Part shown: positions 8,397 through 17,559 of the stretch, in pieces
Position numbering within the stretch: the stretch's first letter is position 1
Layout: each line of letters begins with the position of its first letter
Origin: CAZPRQ01 sp964589415
GTDB taxonomy: Bacteria > Patescibacteriota > Doudnabacteria > UBA920
Reading direction: 5' to 3'
Assembly (NCBI GenBank): GCA_964589415.1
Contig: CAZPRQ010000010.1
Coordinates: 1 to 31,488 of the forward strand
DNA length: 31,488 nucleotides
Made by a program: the position numbers and the translations under genes
The notes under the pieces: generated by a model
What the model was told of the DNA's origin: nothing
The model's input: the letters and a program-made list of their open reading frames with translations, nothing else
Databases searched by the model: none

Positions 8397-8412
8397 TTCC
8401 AATTAGTATAAC

Positions 8413-8454
8413 CAACGGCTACCCTTGCGTGAACAAAGATAGCCGTTGATTTTT
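8413..8454 (+). other. Intergenic 9-bp stem-loop
   Basis: CAACGGCTA (8413-8421) and TAGCCGTTG (8440-8448) form a perfect nine-base-pair stem in the gap between two minus-strand genes. The T-run (8450-8454) follows it only on the plus strand, so it is not a canonical terminator for the minus-strand genes. It may be an RNA-processing or pausing element. Confidence 0.4.
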
Positions 8455-8476
8455 AGAATTAAAGCTCCCCAACAAA

Positions 8477-11401
8477 CTAAGGTGCCAATTCAACTTTACT
8501 AGGCTGTCCCTGGGTATTGGAAAAAAGCATAATGCCTGAAGTTATGTTTATTTGCTCCGCCTCACCGCCGGGTTGATTGAAAGCGATTGTGCCGCGCTGA
8601 GTAAATCTGGAAAATGCCAATTCATACGCGCTCGCGAGTGGCAAAGCAATTTTCGCGTCAAATAACAATTTTTTTACCTGATTTTTTGGCACATTACCAA
8701 TATTAAATTGCAAAGTCTGGTTGGGCGAGACCGTACTGTTTAAAACAGTCGGGTCTTCCGATTGACTGCCGTCTATTCTGGCATTCCACCCGCTTTCCGG
8801 TTCAGCAAGATTGGTTAAAAATGCGGTATAAACCACATTCTGAGCCAATGCCTGACCCTGGTCGTTGCAAATATTCGCTTCAAAAGTAACAATATCTCCG
8901 GATTTAAAATCACTCTTATTGGCCGGCGATATGTTAAAACCATAAGGTCCGTTGCAGTCCGGGTTTTGAACATCGGTGGGGAGCGAACTGTTATTTACGG
9001 AAACAATATCCAAATCGGAATTAGAAAGCGCAGCTTCGCACGAAGGGGCAAATACCGAACCGGAAGCAATGGCGGTTTTAGGAGATTCGCCATAAGCGTT
9101 CAAGGCGGAAACCCAATAGTAATATTGTCCGCTGGCCAAAGCATCGGCGTATAAAGTTTCCGAAATATTTGATGCTATCGGCAAAGCCGGAAGATTTGAT
9201 GTGGTATTTCTGTATACATTGTATCCGGAAGCGCCGGAAACCGCATCCCAAGTTAAAGTAATTTGTTCACAAGCTGTATTTGAAGCGTCTACGTTTTGCG
9301 GCGCTTGCGGTCTCACATTTACCACAATACTGTCTGTGGCCTCTTGGCCTGAAGCATTAGCGCATGTTAGCGTGTAAGTTTTTTGAGTGGTTACGTTGTC
9401 CTGATTTTCCAAACCGCTTAAAGATTTGGAGCCGGACCAGGAGCCGGAAGCCGTGCAATTAGCGGCATTGGAAGAAGTCCAAGAAATTTCCGCGGTGGCA
9501 TTATAATCAACTATTACGGGCCCGTCTGAATTATTTACCTTCAAATCGGCACTCGGGGGGGAACTGCATGTAGTAGTTGCACTAATGCCGTTTGGGTACA
9601 AAACCGAGACATCAGAAGAAGAATTTGGTTCCCAGGAAGCAGGACTGTCCGCGGTAACAATACGGTAAACATAAGGCTGGTTGGCCGCTACGCTCGAGTC
9701 AACATAAGTATACAAATGATCCTGACTGTAAGGATCGGCTACAACATAGCCTAAAAAGGTAAAGGTGCTGGAATCGTCATAGACTTTATAATTATTACTG
9801 CCAATCACATAGGGAGCGCGGTAAATATTGTATCCGGTCGCGTCGTTGGCGCCTTTCCATTTAACAATTATTTGATTGCAAACCGAATTATCCCAAACAA
9901 ATGCCTGGCCGGAAGGATTAGCCAAGTTATCGTCGACACGAATTGGCGTCACATAGGCATATTGAGTATAAGTGCCCGAATCACCGGTGTTTGCCGCCAT
10001 GGTTAAGCTGCACCATTGCTGAATGGGCATGGATTTAAAGATCGGATATTGCGCAATACTGGAAGAGTGAGATTCGCCTGGTTGTAAAGTAAGACCGGAA
10101 GGAGGTTCGTTATAGGCAAAACAGCGATTGGGAAAATCCATACTGGAAGATACTACAATGGGCTGAAAGCCTACGTTAGTCACGTTACCGCCCAGGTCAT
10201 TTGTGTAACTAACCCCATCAACGCTAAACGTAGAAGTGCCCGATCTCAATATATAGCTCACCGCACCGCACTCAAAGGGGTAGGACAAATTGCTGGAATT
10301 GGTGTCGCGATTGTTTAACCTCTGCTTTCCACCGCCCAAAGAACTTTCCACCCAATAATAATAAGAACTATATGACCCGCTTGACCGAGGATATAAAAGA
10401 CCGCTGTTGTCAAAATAACTGGTAACGCTTAAGCCCGAAGCTATTACCTGAGCAGTGGAAGAATTTGAGCTGTTCCGGTTACGATAGACAGTGTAAGTGG
10501 CTCCGTCTTGGGCAATGGATTGCCAGTTTAAGCTAAACCCGCCGCACTGATCCATACGGCTACCCCAAATGCTTGGGGTATTAAATACCGAATAAACAAC
10601 CGTTCCGGCACCGGTACTAAACAAAAAAGCGTAAGCCCCCGGGGTGGTGGTCCCGCCGTTTAACTTGCAAGTATAATTCCCAACCGCATGGTTTGAAGGC
10701 AAATCTACACTAACTTTTAAACCAATACTTTGGCCGGGCAACAAAGTGTCTCCCGAGGCGGCGCTGCCGTCCAGCTTGGTTACAGTACACCAGGCCTGGT
10801 CCGGAGTTACACTCCAATTTATTGTCTTAATCCCGGTATTGTATACGGTAAAGTAACGGGGAGCTGGAGCAGGCTGGCCAATGCGCCCATAAATTACAAA
10901 ATTGGCCGACACATTCAAGTTAGTATTTCTTGGCATAATATATAACCCACCTAACTTGGTTGCCGTAGAAAGACCTGAACTGGAAAGAGAAAAATTTACC
11001 AAAGACATGCCTTCACTCATAGCTTCACTGTATTTTATTTCATACCTTACGGTATAATTTGTATTCGCATTTATAGTTTGGGTAAAAGAATGTCCGCCCG
11101 AAGTAAACTGGTTATTTGTGTCATTGGTAAAGCGGCAAGTCGCGTTCTGGGGACAGTTGTCAGTACTTAAGGTAACCTGCTTTGCGCCGGAAGAACTGTT
11201 TACCCTGTAATTTATTGTCCAATAATGCGCGTAAGGCGTACTGCCCACATAAGAAGTGGCTACCCCGTTAATATAAGGATTGGGGGTGCTCAAACTTAAA
11301 CTGTCACCGGCCTGCGCGACCACAGGCACGGGCGCTAAATACACCCAAGAATAAACGACAGCCAGGACCAGATTCAAAAATAAAAATCGTTTGTTTCGCA
11401 T
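8477..11401 (-). CDS. Giant secreted Ig/FN3 surface protein with shared C-terminal module
   Basis: 974 residues from an ATG. A signal peptide ends near 31 (VVAQA-GDS). Domains in order: an Ig-like domain with the short loop NCPQNATC (about 34-155); a BACON-like domain (about 160-270); a fibronectin III-like domain (about 280-378); another beta domain; a second FN3-like domain (about 500-602); an Ig domain with WTSSNAANCTASGSWSGS (about 615-697); a third FN3 (about 699-783, NVDAS, then ASGYNVYRN); and, from 792, a terminal module starting SNSDLDIV with GWNAR and EFSRFTQR inside. The same terminal module ends the giants at 12054 and 18443. It starts two bases after the small membrane protein at 11404, so the pair is probably one operon. 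It is most likely an adhesive or structural surface protein. No catalytic motif is visible. Confidence 0.82.
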   Translation of the reverse strand: MRNKRFLFLNLVLAVVYSWVYLAPVPVVAQAGDSLSLSTPNPYINGVATSYVGSTPYAHYWTINYRVNSSSGAKQVTLSTDNCPQNATCRFTNDTNNQFTSGGHSFTQTINANTNYTVRYEIKYSEAMSEGMSLVNFSLSSSGLSTATKLGGLYIMPRNTNLNVSANFVIYGRIGQPAPAPRYFTVYNTGIKTINWSVTPDQAWCTVTKLDGSAASGDTLLPGQSIGLKVSVDLPSNHAVGNYTCKLNGGTTTPGAYAFLFSTGAGTVVYSVFNTPSIWGSRMDQCGGFSLNWQSIAQDGATYTVYRNRNSSNSSTAQVIASGLSVTSYFDNSGLLYPRSSGSYSSYYYWVESSLGGGKQRLNNRDTNSSNLSYPFECGAVSYILRSGTSTFSVDGVSYTNDLGGNVTNVGFQPIVVSSSMDFPNRCFAYNEPPSGLTLQPGESHSSSIAQYPIFKSMPIQQWCSLTMAANTGDSGTYTQYAYVTPIRVDDNLANPSGQAFVWDNSVCNQIIVKWKGANDATGYNIYRAPYVIGSNNYKVYDDSSTFTFLGYVVADPYSQDHLYTYVDSSVAANQPYVYRIVTADSPASWEPNSSSDVSVLYPNGISATTTCSSPPSADLKVNNSDGPVIVDYNATAEISWTSSNAANCTASGSWSGSKSLSGLENQDNVTTQKTYTLTCANASGQEATDSIVVNVRPQAPQNVDASNTACEQITLTWDAVSGASGYNVYRNTTSNLPALPIASNISETLYADALASGQYYYWVSALNAYGESPKTAIASGSVFAPSCEAALSNSDLDIVSVNNSSLPTDVQNPDCNGPYGFNISPANKSDFKSGDIVTFEANICNDQGQALAQNVVYTAFLTNLAEPESGWNARIDGSQSEDPTVLNSTVSPNQTLQFNIGNVPKNQVKKLLFDAKIALPLASAYELAFSRFTQRGTIAFNQPGGEAEQINITSGIMLFSNTQGQPSKVELAP

Positions 11402-11403
11402 AA

Positions 11404-11913
11404 TTATTGGTTAAGGTTTTTTTGTGAATATTTTATAGAAAGTTCGGTAAGCAGACCGCTGGCTTTAATGTCAATACTAACCGTTTGCCCGCCCTTGTTG
11501 GCTTTAACTGTTGGACTGTCGTATTGCGGCTGCTCTATTATTTGCCACCCATTGCTTTCCAAAAATTTTGGATACCAGTCTATGGCTGCAACAAAGTCCA
11601 TATCAAGCCTGGAACTAAAAGATATGTCCCCTGCTTTTTCCTGCAGGTTTTGCGGCGGCTGGTTGTCTCCCGGCACTATGCCAATGGGCATATTTTCCGG
11701 ATACCCAAGCCTGGCCAAATTTTCTCTATGCATTTCTTCGGCAGTTTTTACCGTCTGTTCTTTTTTTACGCCCGGCTGATTAACTGAATTATCTTCCGAG
11801 ACACGCCAAGCTTGCTTAAGCCAAATTACTATTAAAACAACCGCGACACACGCGGCTATAAAAATTATTGCCCCAAAAACCATTCTTTTTTTTGAAGTTT
11901 GTTCCATAGGCAT
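11404..11913 (-). CDS. Small single-pass membrane protein, GW-family helper of the 974-aa giant
   Basis: About 169 residues from ATG 11913; a TTG at 11943 would add ten. A basic N-terminal tail (MEQTSKKR) precedes one membrane helix (VFGAIIFIAACVAVVLIVIW). An extracytoplasmic linker follows, then a C-terminal domain of about 70 residues: a helix ending DWYPKFLESNGWQII and amphipathic strands (KGGQTVSIDIKAS). The same helix-GW-strands pattern occurs in the small proteins at 16087, 17954 and 22505, each next to a giant secreted protein. It ends two bases before the 974-residue gene, which suggests translational coupling. A helper role in export, folding or anchoring of the giant is inference from repeated neighbourhood. 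I do not recognise a named family. Confidence 0.75.
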   Translation of the reverse strand: MPMEQTSKKRMVFGAIIFIAACVAVVLIVIWLKQAWRVSEDNSVNQPGVKKEQTVKTAEEMHRENLARLGYPENMPIGIVPGDNQPPQNLQEKAGDISFSSRLDMDFVAAIDWYPKFLESNGWQIIEQPQYDSPTVKANKGGQTVSIDIKASGLLTELSIKYSQKNLNQ

Positions 11914-11960
11914 ATTTTGTTGTGTGTTATTTTCTATTTCCAAGTGAGTTATTTTATATA

Positions 11961-11989
11961 ATTATAGCATATCTATTATATTTTTGCAA
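11961..11989 (-). promoter_or_regulatory. Promoter of the 11404/8477 operon
   Basis: On the minus strand TTGCAA (11989-11984), a 17-base spacer, and TATAAT (11966-11961) preceded by TGC form an extended -10 promoter. Transcription would begin near 11954, leaving only about 11 bases before the TTG candidate and about 40 before the ATG at 11913. Confidence 0.65.
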
Positions 11990-12053
11990 GAAAAAATAAT
12001 AATCTATTAGCCAACCAAGCTTGTCCCATAAGGAGTATGGAATTAGATAACTT

Positions 12054-15000
12054 CTAATTGGGAGGTATTTCATGCCGGGTAGGGTACCGCGCGTCCTTAT
12101 AAAACAACAAGGCCGGCGTACTTACCAAATAGGGCGACAAGTTTTTGACATAAATGCTGGCCCGATTGTAAAAACGGCTAAATTCCATATCTTGCGAAGG
12201 CAGTCTTAATTTGGCCTGGAAAGTTAGTTTTCGTGACAGTCCTTGCGGCACTTTGTAGCCGGCCGGAAAATTGAAAGTTAAAATTTGAGATGGGAACGAA
12301 CCCGTTTCCACCGGCACAATATTTTGCCAAAGGGCCGGATTGGAACTTTCCTGAAGCCGAGCATTCCAGCCACCGGCCGGCTTTTCCATATTGGAGAGCG
12401 TGTCGATAATTTTTTCCACTTCCGCATCTGCCGTGCCGGCTGTGTTGCATATGTTTATCTCAAACTTAACCACATCTTCCGCGGCATAAGAAATGTTTAA
12501 GTTGGAAGGCGCTCCATTAAAACCGCCGCAGTCATTGCCGGTATTTGACCAATCCCTCGGCGGACCTTCTGCCGGAACTATACCCACTATGTCTTTATCG
12601 GAATTGGAAATATTGGGGGCGCACGGCAATGCCGCTATGCCGGCCGGATTGGCCGTTACGCGCGAACTTTCCCCACCCGATGTAACAAAGGAAGAAATAA
12701 AATAACTATACGGAGAATTATTTGGCGGCGTGTCCACATAGTCGGTGGAGTTCTCGCCCAAAGTAGCAATTAGGCTGGCCAAAGCCGGGTCTGGAGACAC
12801 TCCACGGTAAACTCGAAAACCGGATTCATTATTTGAAGCATCTGTCCAGATAATGGCTATATTGGAACAACCTGCGCTGGAATTGCTGGCCGAAACATTT
12901 ACTGGCTGGTCCGGACTGGTAATTTTTTCCCACCATAAACGAGCCTGGCTCCAGCTGGTATTTTCGTAGTATTCATATACCAAATCCGTATTTCCGGACA
13001 AATTTATAACAGCCGAATCCCGTGTGCGAATGCCGTGGTCAGACCAGTCCTCTATGGCTAAATTGCCGTTTACAAAAAGCCTGCTGCCATCATCGGAACT
13101 TAAATGAAAAATATATGAGCCGGGCTCCAGATTAAAACGGCCTTTCCAGCGAGCAGAAAAATTGTTAGTAAGCGTACCGGGCCCGTTATATCCCCAATTA
13201 AAATTTATTGCCGTAAAATTACCTATGGGCGGGGTGGCTGGCACACCTTCCGGCGCCACACTTCTCTGGCCGGACAGGTTTTTAGTATTGTACACGCAGC
13301 CTACCATTTTGTTTATACCCACGGCGCTTTCGTCGCAATTCATAGCCGTTGCCGGAACTACAACCAGCGGCTGACTGCAAACATCGCCAAACCAACCAAT
13401 ATTTTGCTGGAGCATTCGGAATGAAAGTGTTTGACTGCCCGGACTTGCGGGCGCTGTAATATTAAAATTAAACACAACAGTCTGGCCGGGAATAACTTGG
13501 CCCGGTACATGGTTCCAAACACCGCCCGAAAAAGCTCCCGGAGGCCACGGCCAGAGTGTTAGTCCAAAATAATTGTTAGGGTTCATGCTCTGGCTCCACC
13601 AGCCCTGAGTTCCTGCATTTCTCATGGTTATACTAACGGGAAAACTTTGTCCCACGGCCACAGTTGCCGGAGCCGTCATGGAAACGCATCTCGCGTCGTT
13701 GGGTTGGGGGGAAATACCCACCAAGAGCTGAGCGCTTTTTTGCTTGGTCGTTGACACTAGCCCGCTTACATTTGAACCCGTGAATGCCCGAGCAGAAAAA
13801 TTTATAGTATGACTGCCGACCGCTATTGAATTTGTGTTGGAAATTGTAACAACAACACTTTGGGTTTCACCCGGATCGTTGGTCAAAAACTGAACATTAT
13901 TTCTGGAAAGGGCACAGGCCGCGCCAGTAGGACAATTTGAAATTTGAATATCGGTAACTTGATTTAAAAAACCTACGCGATTAAACACCAAGACAAAAGC
14001 CTGAGTCTGTCCGGGCTGGATGGAAGCAATGGGCGGAGTAATGTAATAATCATAATCGTAAACTATAACGGCGGGCGGCTGGTTGTTTTGACAGGTGGAA
14101 CTGCAAGTTGCCGGCCACGAGCCGTTTTGCGCGTCGCCATTGTCGCATTCTTCTCCGTTGGAAATTTCCGTTACGCCGTTACCGCAGCGCACAACATTGC
14201 AGCTATTGCCAGAACCTGCGCAAATGCCATTATTGCAACGGTCATTGGAAGTACAGCTATTGCTGTCGTTACACACCGCGCCATTTGACCCGGAAGAGTT
14301 GCAAGCTCCCCAGGTGGAATTTGCCTGGCAGGTTTTAATACCCGCGCATACTCCACTGCCGCAGCCTTGCTGGGAAGTCTCGCCGGGCGTACATTGGCAA
14401 TCCATTGTTTCTACAGATGGCCCGCTACATACGGGACTGCCGCAAACATTGTTTGAACCCTGACAGGTACGGGTGCGTGTTTGAACGCCGCTTAGGCAGG
14501 AGCTCCAATTGCTCCAGCTAGACCAGGTTCCCACATTGGACGTTCCGGTGCCAGCGCATGTGCCATTTGAACATCTGTCATTGTTTGTACAAACATTGCC
14601 GTCATTGCACGCGCTGTTGTTAGAAGATGAATAATTACACGAACCGCTCCACTGGCCGGAACTGTTGCAAGTTTCTACGCCTTGGCACTGCCCGCTGCTT
14701 CCGCCGCAGGCCCTGGTTTGCCCAGAAGTACAAACGCCGCAATTTTCAGTTTCAACACTGGAACCTTGGCAACTTGCTCCGCCGCAGGCGGGAGTCGGAT
14801 TTGTGCATGTTCGAGTCCTGGTTCGCTGGCCGCTTACGCACGCGGACCAATTACTCCAGCCACTCCAGCCGCCATTTAAAGTTGTGGGGGTGCCACTGCA
14901 GAAACCAGATCCATTGCATGCATCGTTAACACTGCAGCTATTGCCATCGCTGCAGGAAACATTTGCTCCGGGAAAACTACAACTTCCCCAGGTGCCGTCT

Positions 15001-16115
15001 AACCGACAAGTTTTACTGCCTTCGCACACGCCGCTGCCGCCGCAGGAAGAAGTACTGTTTGGGATGCATTCGCCGCAGCTTTGGGTCTGGGTCGTGCTAT
15101 CAAAGGCCGCGGAATTGCCGCCCGGGCATTGCGCGCCGCTGCAAGAGGGCGAGGGGTTGTCGCAAGTTCGGCTGCGGGTGCAGGTTCTTGATTGTTGATT
15201 ATTTACGCAGGCTATACTGTCCCAGTTTGGGCAATCCCAATTACTCCAAGCACCCCAGCCGCCGTTTACCGGCGCGGGGGTACCCACGCACGAGCCGTTT
15301 GAGCACGCGTCGTTTACCGAGCAGTTATTGTTATCCGTGCAGCTATTGCCATTTGTGTTTAAAGGACAAGTTCCGGTTTCAGTGGAAACGGAATTGTCAC
15401 AGCCTCCATTTGTGCAAACCGGCGAAGTTACCGTGCGGGTGTGCGTTCCGGACTGGGCGCAGGAATTTGAAGAATTATTTACGCATTCCGACCATTCGCC
15501 ATAAGTTACAGTGCCGCAAGATTGTCCCGGCGGGACAGAGCGGTTGCAGCTTTGAGTTTGGTTGTAAGAATTTGGCGCGCATGAGCCGCTGGAACATGTG
15601 TATTCGGTAACCGTACGGCTTACCGAAGGCGCGGTTTCCGAACAAGTATTTGGAAAATTGCATGACGGATAACTGCCATACTGGGTACTGTCGCAAGTAT
15701 TGCCGTTAGTTGATGAATAACTGCAAGAACTCCAGCCCGTTCCCTGGGCATTGCAGGTCTTAACGCCTCCACACACTCCTCCCCCGCATCCGTCGCTTGA
15801 AGTTTCGCCCGGAGTGCATATTTGAGTTATAACGCCCGGAGCACAGCTCTCGGAAGTAACGCAATAATTTAACCCCGAAGCATCTTGACAGTATACCGAG
15901 CCATTTTGTGCACAACTTGGATTCGGTCCGGTACAATTTGAATAAGAATAACTACAAACCCCATTGCTGCAGGCCATAGTATCGTATGAGCTAATACACT
16001 GGATAGTAGCGGCAGTTGCCGAATTGGCAAATAACGCGAATCCTACAATAAACAAAGTGCCGGCCAAAAACGACGCACTGGCATATTTAGTTATTTGTTT
16101 CAATACTTTGAGCAT
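12054..16115 (-). CDS. Giant cysteine-rich secreted protein with TSP1-like repeats, PA14 and FN3 domains
   Basis: About 1353 residues from ATG 16115; a TTG at 16124 is less likely. The signal peptide ends near FANSATAA. Residues about 40-680 are extremely Cys-rich. Three module types alternate: CxPGxTSxxGCGxGVCxGxKTC units, CxDxNxCTxNDxCxNGxC units, and about four thrombospondin type 1-like repeats (for example GGWSGWSNWSAC, RTRTRTC, VETENC). A CGNG...GEECDNGD unit near 647 resembles Myxococcus cysteine-rich repeats. Then come a beta domain with NCPTGAAC, an NBR1-Ig-like domain (about 805-922), a PA14-like domain (about 935-1067, FSARWKGRFNLEPGSY, HLSSDDGSRLFVNG), an FN3 domain and the shared SDKDIV terminal module (about 1168 on). 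Folding needs many disulfides. It overlaps the upstream small membrane gene by 29 bases. A role in adhesion or glycan binding is likely but inferred. Confidence 0.83.
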   Translation of the reverse strand: MLKVLKQITKYASASFLAGTLFIVGFALFANSATAATIQCISSYDTMACSNGVCSYSYSNCTGPNPSCAQNGSVYCQDASGLNYCVTSESCAPGVITQICTPGETSSDGCGGGVCGGVKTCNAQGTGWSSCSYSSTNGNTCDSTQYGSYPSCNFPNTCSETAPSVSRTVTEYTCSSGSCAPNSYNQTQSCNRSVPPGQSCGTVTYGEWSECVNNSSNSCAQSGTHTRTVTSPVCTNGGCDNSVSTETGTCPLNTNGNSCTDNNNCSVNDACSNGSCVGTPAPVNGGWGAWSNWDCPNWDSIACVNNQQSRTCTRSRTCDNPSPSCSGAQCPGGNSAAFDSTTQTQSCGECIPNSTSSCGGSGVCEGSKTCRLDGTWGSCSFPGANVSCSDGNSCSVNDACNGSGFCSGTPTTLNGGWSGWSNWSACVSGQRTRTRTCTNPTPACGGASCQGSSVETENCGVCTSGQTRACGGSSGQCQGVETCNSSGQWSGSCNYSSSNNSACNDGNVCTNNDRCSNGTCAGTGTSNVGTWSSWSNWSSCLSGVQTRTRTCQGSNNVCGSPVCSGPSVETMDCQCTPGETSQQGCGSGVCAGIKTCQANSTWGACNSSGSNGAVCNDSNSCTSNDRCNNGICAGSGNSCNVVRCGNGVTEISNGEECDNGDAQNGSWPATCSSTCQNNQPPAVIVYDYDYYITPPIASIQPGQTQAFVLVFNRVGFLNQVTDIQISNCPTGAACALSRNNVQFLTNDPGETQSVVVTISNTNSIAVGSHTINFSARAFTGSNVSGLVSTTKQKSAQLLVGISPQPNDARCVSMTAPATVAVGQSFPVSITMRNAGTQGWWSQSMNPNNYFGLTLWPWPPGAFSGGVWNHVPGQVIPGQTVVFNFNITAPASPGSQTLSFRMLQQNIGWFGDVCSQPLVVVPATAMNCDESAVGINKMVGCVYNTKNLSGQRSVAPEGVPATPPIGNFTAINFNWGYNGPGTLTNNFSARWKGRFNLEPGSYIFHLSSDDGSRLFVNGNLAIEDWSDHGIRTRDSAVINLSGNTDLVYEYYENTSWSQARLWWEKITSPDQPVNVSASNSSAGCSNIAIIWTDASNNESGFRVYRGVSPDPALASLIATLGENSTDYVDTPPNNSPYSYFISSFVTSGGESSRVTANPAGIAALPCAPNISNSDKDIVGIVPAEGPPRDWSNTGNDCGGFNGAPSNLNISYAAEDVVKFEINICNTAGTADAEVEKIIDTLSNMEKPAGGWNARLQESSNPALWQNIVPVETGSFPSQILTFNFPAGYKVPQGLSRKLTFQAKLRLPSQDMEFSRFYNRASIYVKNLSPYLVSTPALLFYKDARYPTRHEIPPN
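14085..15827 (-). repeat. Cysteine-rich tandem module array
   Basis: This stretch encodes the alternating cysteine modules of the giant at 12054. About four TSP1-like repeats lie at roughly 15515-15366, 15263-15075, 14873-14739 and 14531-14397, interleaved with KTC-type and NDxC-type units. The repetition is visible at protein level, while the DNA copies have diverged, which suggests old duplications. Confidence 0.7.
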
Positions 16116-16620
16116 AAATGCCAATATAATCTTCCGCGTCCTTGCTGGAAATTATTTTTATTTTTACCTTATTTTTTTCAAGCTCAATAATGGTGGCTAG
16201 CAACGCGCGCGTGGAAGCAGTTACCCGCCAGCCGGAATTTATGGCAGATTGGATCAAGGCAAAATGAACAGCCTGCAACTCCGACTTCACAGTATACCCT
16301 ATTGTATAGCCAGTTTCGCCTCCTCTATATTGCAATTTTTGCAGCTTCGTATTTTGGGCATTTGGTAAAAGTAAAAACGTCAACCTTTCGGGCCATTCCG
16401 AAAGGGTAATGGATAAATTGCTAGAAGTACCTGAAAACTTCAAGGACGATTGCCGGTCAAGCATTATTTTAGTATTTTCCACCGTAATACCCGACAACTG
16501 GTCAGGCGACTGGGAAATTTTTTCCCCCGATTTAAAAGCATACGCAATTGCCACGACAACTGCAAACACTAAAATTGTGGCAATAAAATATTTTTTATTT
16601 ATTTCCTGGGAAAAGTCCAT
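16087..16620 (-). CDS. Small single-pass membrane protein, GW-family helper of the cysteine-rich giant
   Basis: 177 residues from ATG 16620. A longer in-frame reading from TTG 16710 is unlikely, because the best promoter (TGATATAAT, -10 at 16666-16661) lies inside it. The N-terminus MDFSQEINKKYF precedes one membrane helix (IATILVFAVVVAIAYAF). A beta-rich outer part follows, then a domain with a helix ending in SAINSGWRV and strands KNKVKIKIISS. This matches the pattern of the small proteins at 11404, 17954 and 22505, though it is the most divergent of the four. Its end overlaps the start of the cysteine-rich giant by 29 bases, so the two are probably translationally coupled. Function is unknown; a helper role is inferred from position. 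Confidence 0.7.
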   Translation of the reverse strand: MDFSQEINKKYFIATILVFAVVVAIAYAFKSGEKISQSPDQLSGITVENTKIMLDRQSSLKFSGTSSNLSITLSEWPERLTFLLLPNAQNTKLQKLQYRGGETGYTIGYTVKSELQAVHFALIQSAINSGWRVTASTRALLATIIELEKNKVKIKIISSKDAEDYIGIYAQSIETNN

Positions 16621-16660
16621 AAATTTGAATTTGTATTTCAAACCATTCTCGTACGCATAT

Positions 16661-16668
16661 ATTATATC
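16661..16668 (-). promoter_or_regulatory. Extended -10 promoter for the 16087/12054 operon
   Basis: TATAAT on the minus strand at 16666-16661 is preceded by TGA, giving an extended -10; no good -35 is visible. The predicted start, near 16654, supports ATG 16620 as the real start of the small membrane protein. Confidence 0.5.
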
Positions 16669-16740
16669 ATCTTTTCCAAATGGGTACATGTTAAATGCAA
16701 ATACTGCCAAGAGTAAGTAAAAGGTTGTAAATTGCCCATA

Positions 16741-16789
16741 AAAAAAGAGGTCTCACTACTCTGTGGAAACAGAGCAATGAAAACCTCTT
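16741..16789 (-). terminator. Terminator of the 16804 gene
   Basis: Read on the minus strand, AAGAGGT...ACCTCTT (16789-16783 with 16751-16745) closes around an inner CTCTGT-TTCC-ACAGAG hairpin and is followed by a T-run. It lies just after the stop at 16804, a typical intrinsic terminator. Confidence 0.75.
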
Positions 16790-16803
16790 GGACGTAATCA
16801 GGT

Positions 16804-17529
16804 TTAGCGAGTGGCCGTCAAAGTGACGGCCGAAGCGATGTTGACTCGGATGGGCTTCTGACTACCCATCCACTCTACCTTGGCCGTCTCGGCGATGCGC
16901 CGAGCGAGCAAACGGAGGTTGGGATCGGTGGGTTTTATCCCTACCTTTCTCAGGTACAGATACTCCGTCTGTAATGCCACCGAAAGCGGCTTACCCGCTC
17001 GGAGATCGGACGCAGCGAGAATCCAGGAACTCACTACATCTCTCAAGTACCGTGGGGAATCACCGGCCGTAAAAGACTGCCCAGGGACCCACGACCGTTC
17101 GTAATCAGCAATGAGACCGATCATCTCCTGATCGTAATTGATGAGGATGGGGTCATTTACCCCCATTGTCACATACCGCTGATTGCGGGCAGACTGCTCC
17201 GCAAGGTCATTCCCGGCGCCCAGACACTTGAAAAACTTTCTCATATCGCCCACCAAAACTACATCGGTGGGAGTGATACGCTCCCCAATTGTAAACAGGT
17301 CAAGATCAGCCTTCTCAGGCCGACCAGCTTTTACCCGCTGGGCGGCCCGCTTTTGCTGCCACTTGCTGGCAGCCTTAACAGCATCCCGAATCAGTGTGGG
17401 TTGGGGCGGGGCGGGTGCAGCACAAGCCGCGATTGTTGTTTGCGCCGGCGCAAGGTTAATCTCTGCGGCTGAAGCGATGATTGCCCCAAAAACCGCAATA
17501 AAAAAAAGAGGTGCAAGCTTCTTAGTCAT
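16804..17529 (-). CDS. Secreted protein of unknown function
   Basis: 241 residues from ATG 17529. That start is chosen because an AGGGG Shine-Dalgarno sits just before it and a clear signal peptide follows (MTKKLAPLFFIAVFGAIIASA, cleavage near ASAAE). An upstream in-frame ATG at 17613 has no ribosome site and would bury the signal. After an Ala/Pro-rich stretch, the mature part is mostly helical, with QQKRAAQRVKAG, a VGDMRKFFKCLGAG segment, NYDQEMIGLIADYE and a C-terminal RLLARRIAETAKVEW helix. I do not recognise a family or catalytic motif. Its codon choice is more GC-rich than that of the neighbours, and its promoter, ribosome site and terminator are all near consensus, a style shared only with the gene at 23250. 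It may be highly expressed or acquired by transfer. Confidence 0.75.
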   Translation of the reverse strand: MTKKLAPLFFIAVFGAIIASAAEINLAPAQTTIAACAAPAPPQPTLIRDAVKAASKWQQKRAAQRVKAGRPEKADLDLFTIGERITPTDVVLVGDMRKFFKCLGAGNDLAEQSARNQRYVTMGVNDPILINYDQEMIGLIADYERSWVPGQSFTAGDSPRYLRDVVSSWILAASDLRAGKPLSVALQTEYLYLRKVGIKPTDPNLRLLARRIAETAKVEWMGSQKPIRVNIASAVTLTATR

Positions 17530-17559
17530 GGAATTCCCCTTTTCTAGTTCTAGTAGTCT

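Noticed and set aside
8413..8454. Stem-loop considered as the terminator of the 974-residue giant.
   Set aside because: On the minus strand the stem is followed by GTTATACT and not a T-run; the T-run is only on the plus strand, where no gene lies upstream.
14095..15610. Several long plus-strand open frames opposite the cysteine-rich giant (up to 215 residues).
   Set aside because: They are shadows of the repetitive Cys/Gly/Ser codons of the real minus-strand gene: no start signals, no domains, and unnatural composition.
16621..16710. Longer N-terminus for the small membrane protein from TTG 16710.
   Set aside because: The start is TTG without a ribosome site, and the best -10 box (16666-16661) lies within it. 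The paralogues start just before the membrane helix, as ATG 16620 does.
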